A DNA stretch of 59,895 bases from Steroidobacter sp. (GCA_025929585.1 JAICPY010000014.1:1-59895), one strand, 5' to 3'; positions 44,100 to 53,360 are shown, numbered from the stretch's first letter. Notes: a model not told the origin generated them from the letters alone. Translations and numbers: made by a program.

Positions 44100-44881
44100 G
44101 GCTGCGTGACACACGGTTGGTCGAAATGGCAGCGGCGCTCAATCGGCAGGACAGCCCGACTCACCTCAGAATTGCGTCCTACAATATCCATAGTTCAGTC
44201 GGCATGGATCGCCGCCGCAAACCTTCTCGCATTGCCGAAGTTATCAAAGAGCTCGATTGCGACATCATCGCTTTGCAAGAGGTCGACAATCAGCCGGGCG
44301 ACGACGTCGAATCGATGCAACTCGAGTACTTCTCCAAAGTACTGCACATGTCCGCGATTCCGGGGCTGCGCATGATCCGCAAGACAGGCGAGTACGGCAA
44401 CGCGCTGCTCACCCGATTCCCTATCCTGGAAGTGCGGCGGCACGAATTGAGCTATCCATTGTGCGAGCCTCGTGGCGCACTGGACGTTCACTTCGAGGTG
44501 TATGGGAGAACCGTCAGAGTGATTGCTGCCCATCTAGGTCTGCGTCGATCGGAGCGCAGGTTTCAGTGGGACGAGATACTCAAGGAAGTGGACGAGGAGA
44601 GTGAGGTTCCAACCTTCGTGCTCGGTGACATGAACGAATGGTATCGAGGCGCGCAGACCCTGAAGGCGGCGCACCGATTATTTGGCGAGCCACCCTCACC
44701 ACCGGCATTCCCCTCATTCTTTCCGATCCTCTCACTCACACGCATCTGGGTGCGCCCCAGCGATTCGATCGCCGAGATGCGAGTACATCGCACCGAGTTA
44801 TCTCGCGTCGCGTCGGATCATTTGCCCCTTACGGCCACAATCGACTTGCGTCGGTTGTGGCGTGACGTGGTGACGGAGTGA
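44096..44881 (+). CDS. Endonuclease/exonuclease/phosphatase (EEP) family protein
   Basis: A 261-residue EEP-fold hydrolase. Motifs are LRIASYNIHSSVG, DIIALQEVD (metal-binding Glu), GDMNEW and the terminal SDHLPLTATID (catalytic Asp-His). Coupled to the PLD-VTT gene it more likely acts on a phosphodiester lipid or headgroup than on DNA; this is inference. The TTG at 44096 overlaps the PLD stop (TTGA); the ATG at 44126 (MAAALNRQ) is an alternative start. The last residues (RDVVTE) and stop are encoded by the left arm of element HH20. Confidence 0.88.
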   Translation: MRLRDTRLVEMAAALNRQDSPTHLRIASYNIHSSVGMDRRRKPSRIAEVIKELDCDIIALQEVDNQPGDDVESMQLEYFSKVLHMSAIPGLRMIRKTGEYGNALLTRFPILEVRRHELSYPLCEPRGALDVHFEVYGRTVRVIAAHLGLRRSERRFQWDEILKEVDEESEVPTFVLGDMNEWYRGAQTLKAAHRLFGEPPSPPAFPSFFPILSLTRIWVRPSDSIAEMRVHRTELSRVASDHLPLTATIDLRRLWRDVVTE

Positions 44882-44958
44882 CGAGGTCAGAAGGGGCGTC
44901 GTTTCCGATCCGACGCAAGCCCTACGCTCCGCACCCTCTGACTTCGTCACCCGTCACT
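44860..44958. repeat. Octamer-arm hairpin HH20
   Basis: Left arm 44860-44892 (GTGACGTG, GTGACGGA, GTGACGAG, then GTCAGA), right arm 44936-44958 (TCTGAC, then GTCAC units), complementary. It overlaps the EEP gene end; the flanking genes converge. Confidence 0.88.
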
Positions 44959-44962
44959 TGCC

Positions 44963-45694
44963 TCAGGAGTGCGCTCCTAGAATCTTCGCCTTACTCGCTT
45001 CGTACTCCTCGTCCGAAAGTACGCCTAGTTCTCGGAGGCGATGATGTTCGCGCATTTCGTCGCGGAGGAACTGCGGTTTTTCTTGGGGGCGCGCTGCTTT
45101 AGCGGCGCTGATGTCCTTCATCAAAGCGATGAAGAAGCGTTTGCCGTTGCGCGCGCTGCCGATTCCGCCAGTCACGCTGATGAGCGTCGCCCCACCATGG
45201 ATGCTCTTGAACTGCAGCGATTCCGTGGTGCGTCGTATAAACAGAAAAAATGTGAATGCGCTGACCAGAATCGTCACGCATGCCGCGATGATTCCCAGTT
45301 GCATCCACGGCTCCGGTGTCGTTCCCCATCGCGAAACGATCGTGCCGATGGACAATGCAAGCAGCCCGATCGTCACGATGAGCCATGTCCACGAAACCTC
45401 GCGCGTTCGCAATGGCTTCGCGTCTGCGAACCTCAGATCGACATCGTATTTCTTCGGCAAAGTGTCGGGACGAACGCTACGCACCGAGATGAAGTGATCA
45501 TCCAGTAATGCAAGCTCGGTTTCGCATCCGCGCAGCGGGCTCTTGAGCGCGTAAGTTGCCAACACTTTGCCGCGCGCGCGACGTGCAGGAGTGGACGATT
45601 CCTCCGGCGTCGCTTCGATGTGTATGTGCTCGGCGCGTGCGATCGGCATGCTGGCGCTCGCCATATCTCGAATGATTTCTGCTTGCGCGTTCAA
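44963..45694 (-). CDS. Membrane protein with C-terminal SHOCT motif
   Basis: A 243-residue protein of unknown function. A cytoplasmic N-terminal part (strands LATYALKSPLRGCETELALL) is followed by two membrane helices (about 104-122, 130-152), a further strand-rich segment and the C-terminal SHOCT-type element LRELGVLSDEEYEASKAKIL. SHOCT is a short oligomerisation motif common in bacterial membrane proteins. The start is TTG at 45694, favoured by a GAGGGGA site six bases upstream; ATG at 45664 is an alternative. It is convergent with the EEP gene. Confidence 0.82.
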   Translation of the reverse strand: MNAQAEIIRDMASASMPIARAEHIHIEATPEESSTPARRARGKVLATYALKSPLRGCETELALLDDHFISVRSVRPDTLPKKYDVDLRFADAKPLRTREVSWTWLIVTIGLLALSIGTIVSRWGTTPEPWMQLGIIAACVTILVSAFTFFLFIRRTTESLQFKSIHGGATLISVTGGIGSARNGKRFFIALMKDISAAKAARPQEKPQFLRDEMREHHRLRELGVLSDEEYEASKAKILGAHS

Positions 45695-45892
45695 TCGTGT
45701 CCCCTCGCCGGCGCAGTCTTAAGCTGGAAGCTCCGTGCATTCAGCTAAGGAGCGCGTCGATCCTAGGGCGAATGCGAATATCGCAATGAGAACTTCGTCA
45801 CAGTGATGGACCGGTGATCGTATTCGCGCGCGCAGGCATCAGGTGAATTCTGAACTGAAGACCGCGTGGGATAGACAAGTGTTAAATGGGTA

Positions 45893-45988
45893 GGAGAGAA
45901 GGCGATGGGGGATAGGGATAGGGGATAGGGATAGAGGTGAACTTTGTTTGACTATCGCCTATCGCCCATCCCCTATCGCCTTCTCTCC
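45893..45988. repeat. Heptamer-arm hairpin HH21
   Basis: Arms 45893-45934 and 45950-45988 with only about 15 loop bases; outer GGAGAGAAGGCGAT pairs with ATCGCCTTCTCTCC and the inside carries GGGGATA units. This is the most compact member. It abuts the folE stop. Confidence 0.93.
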
Positions 45989-46585
45989 TTACTCGCCATC
46001 CACGAACCTCAAGAACTCCGCGCGCGTACGCGCGTCTTCGCGGAAGCCGCCGAGCATCTTGCTCGTGACCATCGACACACCGCGTTTGTGCACCCCGCGA
46101 GTCGTCATGCATTGATGGGACGCGTCGATGACGACGCCTACACCGCGTGGTTTCAGGACTTCATGAATGCATTGAGCAATCTGGGCCGTGAGTTTTTCCT
46201 GCACTTGAAAGCGGCGTGCGTAGCCATCGACGACCCGCGCGAGCTTGCTGATGCCGACGACTTTGTTCGTCGGCAGATAGCCAACGTGAGCACGGCCGAT
46301 GATCGGCGCCATGTGATGCTCGCAATGCGATTCGAATTCGATGTCTCGCAATACGATCATCTCGTCGTATCCTTCAACTTCCTCGAAGGTGCGGCGCAGA
46401 TAATCTTTCGGATCGCTCAAATAACCGGAAAACCAGTCTCTGTACGCTCGCACGACCCGGCCGGGCGTATCGCGCAGGCCTTCGCGATTGGGGTTCTCTC
46501 CGGACCAGCGTAGTAACGTCCTGACGGCGTTTTCGGCTTCTTCTTGGCTGACTTCTGGAACGCGGTTCTGCTTACGTGTTGCCAT
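45989..46585 (-). CDS. folE: GTP cyclohydrolase I
   Basis: A 198-residue type I GTP cyclohydrolase, the first enzyme of tetrahydrofolate/pterin synthesis (GTP to dihydroneopterin triphosphate). Zinc ligands and catalytic residues are visible in [20 protein letters not shown] (Cys, His), [20 protein letters not shown] and [12 protein letters not shown] (second Cys). Length is usual. The ATG at 46585 has AGGAG upstream. It follows the dienelactone hydrolase gene on the same strand by ten bases, so the two share a transcript, which ends in the hairpin HH21. Confidence 0.97.
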   Translation of the reverse strand: MATRKQNRVPEVSQEEAENAVRTLLRWSGENPNREGLRDTPGRVVRAYRDWFSGYLSDPKDYLRRTFEEVEGYDEMIVLRDIEFESHCEHHMAPIIGRAHVGYLPTNKVVGISKLARVVDGYARRFQVQEKLTAQIAQCIHEVLKPRGVGVVIDASHQCMTTRGVHKRGVSMVTSKMLGGFREDARTRAEFLRFVDGE

Positions 46586-46595
46586 GATGCTCCTA

Positions 46596-47309
46596 TCAAC
46601 GGAGAACTTCGGATAAAAAATCGAGTAACGCGGCCCATGCACGCCGTTCGGCGATCGCGCTGTACATCAAACCGCTCGCCGGATTCGACGCTTTCGGGTT
46701 GGTGAATGCATGCATGGTTCCACCATAGATATGCATTTGCCAGTCTGCTTGCGCGCTACTCATCTCGTCTTGGAAAGCGCGGACATCTTCGATGGGCGCA
46801 AGCGGATCCTCATGACCGTGCAGTACCAACACTTTTGCGCGAATCGGCTGTTTATCCAAGGTATGGCCTTGCAACAATCCATGCATGCTGACGACGCCGC
46901 GGACATCAGCTCCGCTTCTCGCAAGATCGAGCACACACAGGCCGCCGAAACAAAACCCCAGCGCTGCAATTCGATTTGCATCGACTTCTGGCACAGCGCG
47001 CACCGCAGTGAGCGCCGCGAGAATGCGGCCCCTAAGTAGCAGCCGATCTTCCAGAAAGGGGCGCATCAAAGCGCGGCCGTCCTCGATCGACTGTGCGCGG
47101 CGATTTTCGCCGTACATGTCGAGCGCAAATCCGACAAAGCCCTGCCTTGCCAGCTCCTGAGCTTTCTCTTCCACGAATGTCTCTCGCCCGCCCACCATAT
47201 GGCTGATCAGGACGGCGGGGAGCGGGGTGGGGACAGAGTCATCGAAGGCCAGGAATGCCTTGCACACAGTATCGCCGTCGCGATACGCAATCTCCTGCGT
47301 GCGAATCAT
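46596..47309 (-). CDS. Dienelactone hydrolase family protein
   Basis: A 237-residue alpha/beta hydrolase of the dienelactone hydrolase family. Nucleophile Cys is in GFCFGG, Asp in HGHEDPLAP and His in GTMHAFTNP, in the expected order. The cytosolic substrate is unknown; members cleave lactones or esters. ATG 47309 is chosen because GAGGAG lies seven bases upstream; the frame continuing to 47621 runs antisense through the neighbouring gene and has no family similarity. It is upstream of folE in the same transcript and divergent from the exported SRPBCC gene. Confidence 0.9.
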   Translation of the reverse strand: MIRTQEIAYRDGDTVCKAFLAFDDSVPTPLPAVLISHMVGGRETFVEEKAQELARQGFVGFALDMYGENRRAQSIEDGRALMRPFLEDRLLLRGRILAALTAVRAVPEVDANRIAALGFCFGGLCVLDLARSGADVRGVVSMHGLLQGHTLDKQPIRAKVLVLHGHEDPLAPIEDVRAFQDEMSSAQADWQMHIYGGTMHAFTNPKASNPASGLMYSAIAERRAWAALLDFLSEVLR

Positions 47310-47438
47310 GCTCGCTCTCCTCACAATGCGTTGAGCAAATGGCTTGGTGGAAAGCATCCTAACGCACTGGGTACGCCTGAGGGTGCGCTCGGGGCCGGCG
47401 CGAGCTACCATTCCGCGTCGCTCGACTGTGAGAAACAT

Positions 47439-47987
47439 ATGCTTAGAAAGTGGTCGATCGCCGCCACGCTGTTGCTGCTTGCAGCCGCGGCACAGGCTGA
47501 AATCGTAAGTGCCGGGGCGAATGGCTTCAGTATCCGCCATGTGGCCGATGCTCCGAACGTCAGCGCGCATCTGGTGTGGGCGGCATTTTCCGATGTTGCG
47601 AAATGGTGGGACCCCGAACACACCTATTCCAACCAGGCGAGCAATTTGACGTTGGAGCCCGTGGTGAACGGATGCTTCTGCGAGAAGCTAGGCCTATACG
47701 CTGGCATCGAGCATGCTCGGGTCGTGTATGCCGAACCCGTGAAGAGGCTTCGGCTGATCGGCGCATTAGGTCCGCTTCAGGAATTCGGTATCAGCGGCAG
47801 CATGAACTGGCAAATCGAGCCGGCCGGCGGCGGCTCGCGCGTCACGTTCACGTACAACGTCGGCGGCTACGCAGATCGTCCGCTATCGGATTGGGCGCCG
47901 ATCGTGGATGAAGTAATGGGCGTGCAAGTCGCGCGTCTCGGCCGTTACTTGACGGCGGGCGATCCTGAGGAGAAGAAAGAACCCTAG
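47439..47987 (+). CDS. Exported SRPBCC-fold protein
   Basis: A 182-residue protein. A signal peptide (LRKWSIAATLLLLAAAAQAE, cleaved after AQA) is followed by a START/SRPBCC-like fold (SAHLVWAAFSDVAKWWDPEH, then GSRVTFTYNVGGYADRPLSD), resembling polyketide-cyclase/AHSA1-type ligand-binding proteins. These are normally cytosolic, so a periplasmic one is less usual. The start at 47439 is chosen for the signal peptide; longer in-frame sequence overlaps the dienelactone hydrolase gene. The ribosome-binding site is weak (GAGAAA). Confidence 0.78.
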   Translation: MLRKWSIAATLLLLAAAAQAEIVSAGANGFSIRHVADAPNVSAHLVWAAFSDVAKWWDPEHTYSNQASNLTLEPVVNGCFCEKLGLYAGIEHARVVYAEPVKRLRLIGALGPLQEFGISGSMNWQIEPAGGGSRVTFTYNVGGYADRPLSDWAPIVDEVMGVQVARLGRYLTAGDPEEKKEP

Positions 47988-48130
47988 ACGGCTTGCGTGT
48001 ATGGGCCTGCGGCATGTGGGCGGCGCGTCTTATTGGCGTTGGAATCCGGAGCCGCACGCCGGCTATCCTTCCCTCGGAACTCCTTTCCAACCACCATGTT
48101 TAAAATTCCTGCAATTTGAGGCTTCCGAAA

Positions 48131-48937
48131 ATGTCTACTCGTCCGTTAATCGTGCTGCTCGCAGCTCTTGCCTGTGTCGGTTGCCAAACAGTGCAGACGA
48201 CACAGCCGGGAGCGGTGGGTGTAGACCGAAAACAGATCATGCTGGTGTCCGAAGAGCAAGTAGAGCAGGGCGCGCAGGAGGCGTATGGACAGGAACTGCA
48301 GAAGGCCAAGAGTCAGGGTGCACTGAATGCAAACGCAAAGCAGCATCAGCGAGTGCAAGCGATATCGAAGCGCCTGATTCCTCAAACGACGATATTTCGG
48401 CCGGACGCATCTCAGTGGAAATGGGAGATCAACGTCCAAACTTCCGAGGACGTGAATGCCTATTGCATGCCTGGCGGCAAAATCATGGTCTACACGGGAT
48501 TGATCGAGCAGCTCGACACGACAGATGCGGAATTGGCAGCCGTCATCGGGCATGAAATTGCGCATGCCTTGCGTGAGCATTCGCGCGAGCGCATTTCCCG
48601 CGCGTATGCAGAGCAGCTTGCGCTCACTGGCGTTGCAGTGGCAACAGGGGCGAGCGACACGACGATGGCGATTGCGAGCCAGGTTTCCGCGGTGACATTC
48701 ACTCTGCCGCACAGTCGCGAACAGGAAGCCGAAGCCGATCGCATTGGACTCGAATTGATGGCTCGCGCGGGTTACGACCCGAATGCTTCAGTCTCGCTGT
48801 GGCAGAAGATGGCGAAAGCCGCAGGAGGCGGTCCGCCGGAATTCTTGAGCACCCATCCTTCGAGCGGGTCCAGAATCAAAGACCTCGAGGCCAATATTCC
48901 AAGAGTGCTGCCGCTATATCAGGCCGCGAAGAAATGA
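48131..48937 (+). CDS. M48-family metalloprotease lipoprotein
   Basis: A 268-residue zinc protease anchored by a lipid. The N-terminus MSTRPLIVLLAALACVGC ends in a lipobox. The active site is HEIAHALREH, with the third zinc ligand Glu in REQEAEADRIGLEL and the downstream HPSSGSRIKDLE typical of the LoiP/YcaL group that degrades outer-membrane assembly factors. The start at 48131 (MSTRP) is preferred over the TTG at 48116; GAGG lies upstream. Its neighbours are unrelated, but the window contains further envelope proteases. Confidence 0.92.
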   Translation: MSTRPLIVLLAALACVGCQTVQTTQPGAVGVDRKQIMLVSEEQVEQGAQEAYGQELQKAKSQGALNANAKQHQRVQAISKRLIPQTTIFRPDASQWKWEINVQTSEDVNAYCMPGGKIMVYTGLIEQLDTTDAELAAVIGHEIAHALREHSRERISRAYAEQLALTGVAVATGASDTTMAIASQVSAVTFTLPHSREQEAEADRIGLELMARAGYDPNASVSLWQKMAKAAGGGPPEFLSTHPSSGSRIKDLEANIPRVLPLYQAAKK

Positions 48938-48996
48938 GCAGGTCGCGCCGCAATCATTTGCGGCGAGGATGTCAGAAATATCGCACCGAGTAATGG

Positions 48997-49332
48997 CTAG
49001 CGAAGAGCGATTCCGAGTGCGACGAGCGCAATGATCAACGAAGCACCGACGCCGATCGTAAGCCAGGTTATCTGACGATGTAGCGACGTCAAAGCCCGGG
49101 CGAGCGCAGCCAGTTGCTCAGCCATTTGACTTACGAGCTCTGCTTGGCGCCGTTCGTTCTCCTCGAGTGAGGCAAGGCGAGCTGCAAGTTGTTCGTCTGT
49201 CTGGGGCGGCCCCCCAGCGACTGGGGGTGGCGTGCCTTTCGTCCGCCGCAGCAGCTCGCGTGACACATCGAGAATCGAGGGAACGAGATGAACGATCTGT
49301 AGCCAGGGTACGGCCATGAGCGTGTGATCCAT
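48997..49332 (-). CDS. Small tail-anchored coiled-coil protein
   Basis: A 111-residue protein of unknown function. The middle is a coiled coil (LAARLASLEENERRQAEL) and the C-terminus is one membrane helix (WLTIGVGASLIIALVALGIAL), so it is probably anchored in the inner membrane with its body in the cytoplasm. ATG 49332 has GAGAG nearby; ATG 49317 (MAVPWL) is an alternative. It converges with the M48 lipoprotein gene. Confidence 0.7.
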   Translation of the reverse strand: MDHTLMAVPWLQIVHLVPSILDVSRELLRRTKGTPPPVAGGPPQTDEQLAARLASLEENERRQAELVSQMAEQLAALARALTSLHRQITWLTIGVGASLIIALVALGIALR

Positions 49333-49481
49333 GGGGCTCTCGCCCCAGCTAGCGGGCAGGTGAACGACGCAGGGAATGGTACCGGAAGCCGGATCGGCTG
49401 GCAGAATGGCGCCACGTCGTCGATTTTGCGCGCCGAGGCCGAACTCGGAAACCGCTTCTCCCGAGTCCGGACGTGGCTCAA

Positions 49482-49748
49482 TCAGGTTGCGTCTTGGGCG
49501 GAAGGTGTCTGCGCCAGGTATTCGGCGCGGCTGATGAATCCGTCACCATTGGTATCTACGTAAGCGAACGCATCGGAGAGCTTGCGATCCATGCCTGCTT
49601 CGGTTTTGCTGATCTGGTTATCGGTATTTTTATCCAAGGACGTGAAGCCGGCGGGCGTCGCGTTGATCTTTGCGACTTGTGGCGGCGGCGCGGCGTTCGC
49701 GAGCACGCACAGACAGGCGCCCACCCACACTGCGAAAAGCTTACTCAT
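49482..49748 (-). CDS. Exported EF-hand protein
   Basis: An 88-residue secreted or periplasmic protein. A signal peptide (SKLFAVWVGACLCVLANA, cleaved near ANA-APP) is followed by two calcium-binding EF-hand loops, DKNTDNQISKTE and DTNGDGFISRAE, with Asp, Asn/Asp and terminal Glu in place. The start at 49748 is firm: AGGAGGAG lies seven bases upstream. The larger reading frame upstream is not coding. The function is unknown; calcium sensing or buffering is likely. Confidence 0.88.
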   Translation of the reverse strand: MSKLFAVWVGACLCVLANAAPPPQVAKINATPAGFTSLDKNTDNQISKTEAGMDRKLSDAFAYVDTNGDGFISRAEYLAQTPSAQDAT

Positions 49749-50232
49749 CAATCTCCTCCTCAATTTCGGAATGTGTGCGCTACAGATTCGCACTTGAATG
49801 TTCGGTGCAGACATACCCGCGGCCGGGTGAACAAATACTGAACTGGCGCCTAGGATCTGCTCGCGCTGCCTCTTGGCGGTGGTGCCAGGCGCCCAATCGC
49901 GGCGAAACGCCCTTTTACGTGTAGAGTTCCTGATTCTAAAGAAGATCCTTGGAGTGCTGCAAAAAGCAGATGATAGATGAGCGAAATGGTTCCTGAAGGC
50001 ATGCATGGTACGTGCCGGGGGCCTGAGGGGCTCGCCCGGGCAGCTCGGCCGGCCGGTTTGCATGCTCATCTTTAGAAATCTTCAGCCCTGGGGTTCGCGG
50101 AGCCTATTTTTTCGTTGCACCGGCGCGACCCTCAGGCGAGCATTTCGGACCGACTCATTGTCTGCGAGCTCGAGCTAAGGCGCGCCCTCGCTGTTCGCAT
50201 TTCGTTTTGCATTGAAGGTTTCGACACCAGCC
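49749..50232. other. Intergenic region between EF-hand gene and two-component genes
   Basis: About 480 bases between divergent genes without a supported gene, tRNA or heptamer-arm element. A self-complementary GGCGCC appears twice near 49848 and 49890 and may pair in the EF-hand gene leader. Promoters for both genes should lie here but none can be picked with confidence. Confidence 0.5.
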
Positions 50233-50973
50233 ATGTCCATTCCCATGACACAACCGCCTTCTCTCTTGATCGTAGACGATGACCGTGAGCTGGGGCAGAT
50301 GCTCACCGAGTACTTGAGTGGCGAGGGCTTTCAAGTCTCCGTGCTCCGGGATGGCGCCGAGGCGCTGGAACGATTGATCGAACAACCGCATCCGGCAGAT
50401 TTGGTGATCCTGGATGTAATGCTGCCCTCCTTGAGCGGCTTCGAGGTGCTGCGCAGGTTGCGGCGAAATTTGTCGGTGCCGGTGATCATGCTCACAGCAC
50501 ACGGTGCGGATGTAGACCGTATCGTTGGCCTCGAGCTCGGTGCCGATGATTATCTTGCGAAGCCGTTCAATCCCCGTGAGCTCGTCGCTCGCGTGCGTGC
50601 CGTCTTGCGCCGCTTCTCGCCCAGAGATGCTGACGCTCCGGCGCATCCAGTCACCATCGGTCCGTTGCGCCTGGATCCGGCGATCTTCGAGGTGACGCTT
50701 TCCGGTGAAGCAGTACGATTGACGGGAACGGAGTTGCGCTTGCTCGAAGTATTGATGCGCTCGGCTGGACAGGTGCAGTCCCGCGAGTCGCTGACCGAGC
50801 GCGTGCTCGGACGCAGGCTCACGCCTTACGACCGAAGCATCGATACTCACGTCAGCAACCTGCGCCGCAAACTTGGTTTGGGCGAAGCCGGCTTGCCTGA
50901 AATCCGAAGCATTCGCGGCGCAGGCTATGTATTGATCGCGAGCGGGGATGCGAGGGCGGACGCTCGCGCATGA
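50233..50973 (+). CDS. OmpR-family response regulator (CpxR-like)
   Basis: A 246-residue regulator. The receiver (LLIVDDDRELGQMLTEYLSG) has phosphoacceptor Asp in LVILDVMLPSLSG and switch Lys in YLAKPFNPREL; the winged helix contains ESLTERVLGRRLTPYDRSID, then HVSNLRRKLGL and RGAGYVLI. The repeated ERVLGR and DRSIDTHVSNLR match the CpxR/RstA branch. Starts at 50233 or 50245 are possible; a TTG at 50212 is less likely. Its stop overlaps the kinase ATG (ATGA). Confidence 0.92.
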   Translation: MSIPMTQPPSLLIVDDDRELGQMLTEYLSGEGFQVSVLRDGAEALERLIEQPHPADLVILDVMLPSLSGFEVLRRLRRNLSVPVIMLTAHGADVDRIVGLELGADDYLAKPFNPRELVARVRAVLRRFSPRDADAPAHPVTIGPLRLDPAIFEVTLSGEAVRLTGTELRLLEVLMRSAGQVQSRESLTERVLGRRLTPYDRSIDTHVSNLRRKLGLGEAGLPEIRSIRGAGYVLIASGDARADARA

Positions 50974-52322
50974 AGACCCTGTTCTTGCGGATCTTCTTGG
51001 CCTTCTGGGCCGCTACGCTCGTCGTGCTTGGCACGACTGCGGGCGTCGCTTGGTATCGGTTCCAGGAGGTGAAGCGGGTCAACGTCGATATCAAACAGCT
51101 TGCGAATGAAGCTGCTGCCTTGTTGCGCTCCGATGGAGCACGAGCCTTGCCGGCTTGGATTGCGGAATCGGAACGGAAATATAAAGAGCGGAAGATCTTC
51201 ATCGTCGACTCGAGCGGCAACGATGTCTTGAAGCGTTTGCTTCCGCATCACTTGCGCAAGTATGTCACGCGCTTGCAGGATGCCGGGTTGCTCGGAGAAA
51301 ACCCGGTCGGAAGCCGCAATATCGACGATCCTCTGCTGTTGACGCCATTGTTCACCGATCGCGCAGGCAATGTTTATTCCATCATGATCAGCGGGCCAAG
51401 TTGGCCTATGAACATGTTGGATGCGACCGACGTTCGTATCGTGGTGGTCGTGTTCGCGATCTTGATCAGCACCTTGGTGTCCTGGTCGCTCGCGAGATAC
51501 GTGAGCAAACCTGTCGAACGCCTGCAGTCGAGCGCTCGTTCGCTCGCCGCGGGCAATCTCGAGGCCAGGGCTGGAGAGGAATTCTCGAGCCGCCACGACG
51601 AGCTTGGAGTGCTTGCGCGTGACTTCGACAGAATGGCCGATCACGTGCGCAATCTCATTGCCTCGAAGGAGGATCTGCTGCGTGGCATGTCGCACGAGCT
51701 ACGCTCGCCGCTTGCTCGATTGCGCGTGGCGCTGGGATTGGCTCGACGGCCCGGAGAGAACCTCGTCAAGCAACTCGATCGGATTGAGCTCGAAGCCGAG
51801 CGGCTCGATACCTTGATCGGGCAGATGCTGCAGTTATCGCAGCTGCGCGCCGCAGAGCCGGCGCTGAGCCGCGATATGGTGGAGTTGCACACTTTGGTGA
51901 GTGAAGTTGTGGAAGACGCGCGCCTGGAAGCCACAGCAACGAACAAGCAAGTCCAGTGCGAATGCACCGCGAGCATCGACATCGAGGGCGATCAGCGGCT
52001 GTTACGTAGCGCGATCGAGAATGTATTGCGAAACGCGATTCGGTTTACGGCGCCAGGTACCTCCGTGAGGGTCGAGCTCACCCGCGAAGCGAGCAACGCG
52101 CGTATCAGCATCGAGGATTCCGGTCCGGGAGTTCCCGAGAGCGAGCTGCAGCTGATCTTCGAACCTTTCTATCGTGTCGCCGAATCGAGGGATCGAGACA
52201 GCGGCGGCACCGGCCTTGGTCTTGCGATCACATCCCGCATCGCTGCATTGCATGGCGGAAAAGTAACGGCGTCGAATGCGTCCAACGGCGGACTGCTCGT
52301 GCGAATCGAGTTGCCGGCGTGA
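50970..52322 (+). CDS. Sensor histidine kinase (CpxA-like)
   Basis: A 450-residue inner-membrane kinase. Helix 1 (about 5-25), a periplasmic region of about 120 residues, helix 2 (about 156-176), HAMP, HisKA with LRGMSHELRSPLARL (phospho-His) and HATPase_c with NVLRNAIRFT, EDSGPGVPE and GGTGLGLAI. SHELRSPLARLRVALGLAR is close to the CpxA pattern. CpxA senses misfolded envelope proteins; equivalence here is inferred from sequence type only. The stop codon touches element HH22, and the next gene converges. Confidence 0.93.
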   Translation: MKTLFLRIFLAFWAATLVVLGTTAGVAWYRFQEVKRVNVDIKQLANEAAALLRSDGARALPAWIAESERKYKERKIFIVDSSGNDVLKRLLPHHLRKYVTRLQDAGLLGENPVGSRNIDDPLLLTPLFTDRAGNVYSIMISGPSWPMNMLDATDVRIVVVVFAILISTLVSWSLARYVSKPVERLQSSARSLAAGNLEARAGEEFSSRHDELGVLARDFDRMADHVRNLIASKEDLLRGMSHELRSPLARLRVALGLARRPGENLVKQLDRIELEAERLDTLIGQMLQLSQLRAAEPALSRDMVELHTLVSEVVEDARLEATATNKQVQCECTASIDIEGDQRLLRSAIENVLRNAIRFTAPGTSVRVELTREASNARISIEDSGPGVPESELQLIFEPFYRVAESRDRDSGGTGLGLAITSRIAALHGGKVTASNASNGGLLVRIELPA

Positions 52323-52388
52323 GGAAGTGATGAAGACACAGTGAACAATCCGGTCTTGTGTCGTTATCACCTCATCACTTCATCACAC
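52321..52388. repeat. Short hairpin element HH22
   Basis: Left arm 52321-52343 (GAAGTGATGAAGACACAGTG), right arm 52357-52388 (TGTGTC, then ATCACTTCATCAC), complementary with a small loop. It lies between two convergent genes and covers the stop codons of both. Confidence 0.8.
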
Positions 52389-52863
52389 CTTCTCCATGCC
52401 CCTTCGTGGCGCGTTGCGCGAGTGCATGGCTTCGTAGCAATTGTGCCCGCGTGCGCGCTTGCGAAATTTCGCTCTCTGGCGCTTGCCCCGTTCCCTTATG
52501 CGCTCTCGTGAGTACGCCCTGTAGACTAAATTCGAGCGTCAACGGGTCCGCATCTTCGAACGCCGTGCCCTCATAGCGCAGTAAGCGCGCTCCGTGGTAG
52601 TGATAATCGCCAAGCGCCGACAGGCCGTTAGCCAGCGTGCGCTGTTCGCTAATCCGCACTAATTGCTCGTCTCGGAAGTAGGGCGTGTAAGAAGTCGGAA
52701 TTCCTCCGGCTTGCGTTTCGATCGCGGGACGTTTTGCCGCTATATCAGGCGCTGCTGTCACGAGCGGCGCTCTGTCTGAACTTTCGTCCGATTTAGAGCA
52801 GCCACCCGAGGCGAGCAGAATCGCAAGGCAGAGCGGAACTGAAGTTTTGCGCACAGCGTTCAT
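52375..52863 (-). CDS. Small lipoprotein of unknown function
   Basis: A 162-residue lipoprotein: signal LCLAILLASGGC with lipobox SGGC, then a low-complexity acidic spacer and a strand-rich domain (QRTLANGLSALGDYHYHGAR; PLTLEFSLQGVLTRA) that suggests a small beta fold. No family recognised. ATG 52863 has AGGAA upstream; the longer frame has no similarity. The last codons (GVMK) and stop lie in the HH22 arm. It converges with the CpxA-like kinase gene. Confidence 0.75.
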   Translation of the reverse strand: MNAVRKTSVPLCLAILLASGGCSKSDESSDRAPLVTAAPDIAAKRPAIETQAGGIPTSYTPYFRDEQLVRISEQRTLANGLSALGDYHYHGARLLRYEGTAFEDADPLTLEFSLQGVLTRAHKGTGQAPESEISQARTRAQLLRSHALAQRATKGHGEGVMK

Positions 52864-53096
52864 TTTCCTGTTCTTCGCAGATGCCTCGAGCCGAAAGCAA
52901 GCGTGTTTTCGTCTGCGCTCGGCGACATGAGCTGAACATAAGCAGCTGCTGTAACGCCTACGCACGCGGAATATCGGTGCGCGCGATGATCGTCGATTGC
53001 TCGCTGCATCGAACGTGATGCAGCTCACGCGGCGGGATCGGACCTTCCTCTACGCTGCCGACCCTCGAGCTTTGGTTACTTATATTGGAGGACTCG

Positions 53097-53357
53097 ATGA
53101 GCGCTGCCCAACCCTCTTCCCAAGCGATGCGTCGCCCTGCCGCCGCTTCGTCGCCACGCCCTGGCGCAGCGCCAGCAGCAGCTCAGCGTCCCCGTGCCGC
53201 GCCGTCGCGTGGCCTTTCCTTCGCGCCCGCCGAGGAAGAAGAGGCGATCAAACTCAACTTGGGGGATATTCCGCGCGTCCAAGAAACCCTCGACGTGGAA
53301 GGCTTCAAGCCCACACTGCTAAGCCGCTTGTTCGATTTTATTGCGCCCAATAAATAA
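53097..53357 (+). CDS. Small Ala/Pro-rich hypothetical protein
   Basis: An 86-residue protein. The first 50 residues are disordered and rich in Ala, Pro and Arg. The C-terminal 35 residues (EEEEAIKLNLGDIPRVQETL and FKPTLLSRLFDFIAPNK) look ordered. GGAGG is six bases before the ATG, supporting a real gene; no domain is recognised. It is followed at once by element HH23 and then lemA. Confidence 0.65.
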   Translation: MSAAQPSSQAMRRPAAASSPRPGAAPAAAQRPRAAPSRGLSFAPAEEEEAIKLNLGDIPRVQETLDVEGFKPTLLSRLFDFIAPNK

Positions 53358-53360
53358 TTA

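Noticed and set aside
47310-47621. N-terminal extension of the dienelactone hydrolase
   Set aside because: It runs antisense through the exported SRPBCC gene and lacks family similarity; a good ribosome-binding site precedes ATG 47309.
48320-48370. Second GEMM-like string (AAACGCAAAGC) on the plus strand
   Set aside because: It lies inside the M48 lipoprotein coding sequence and lacks the P2 tetraloop and the GGGGTTGCC block.
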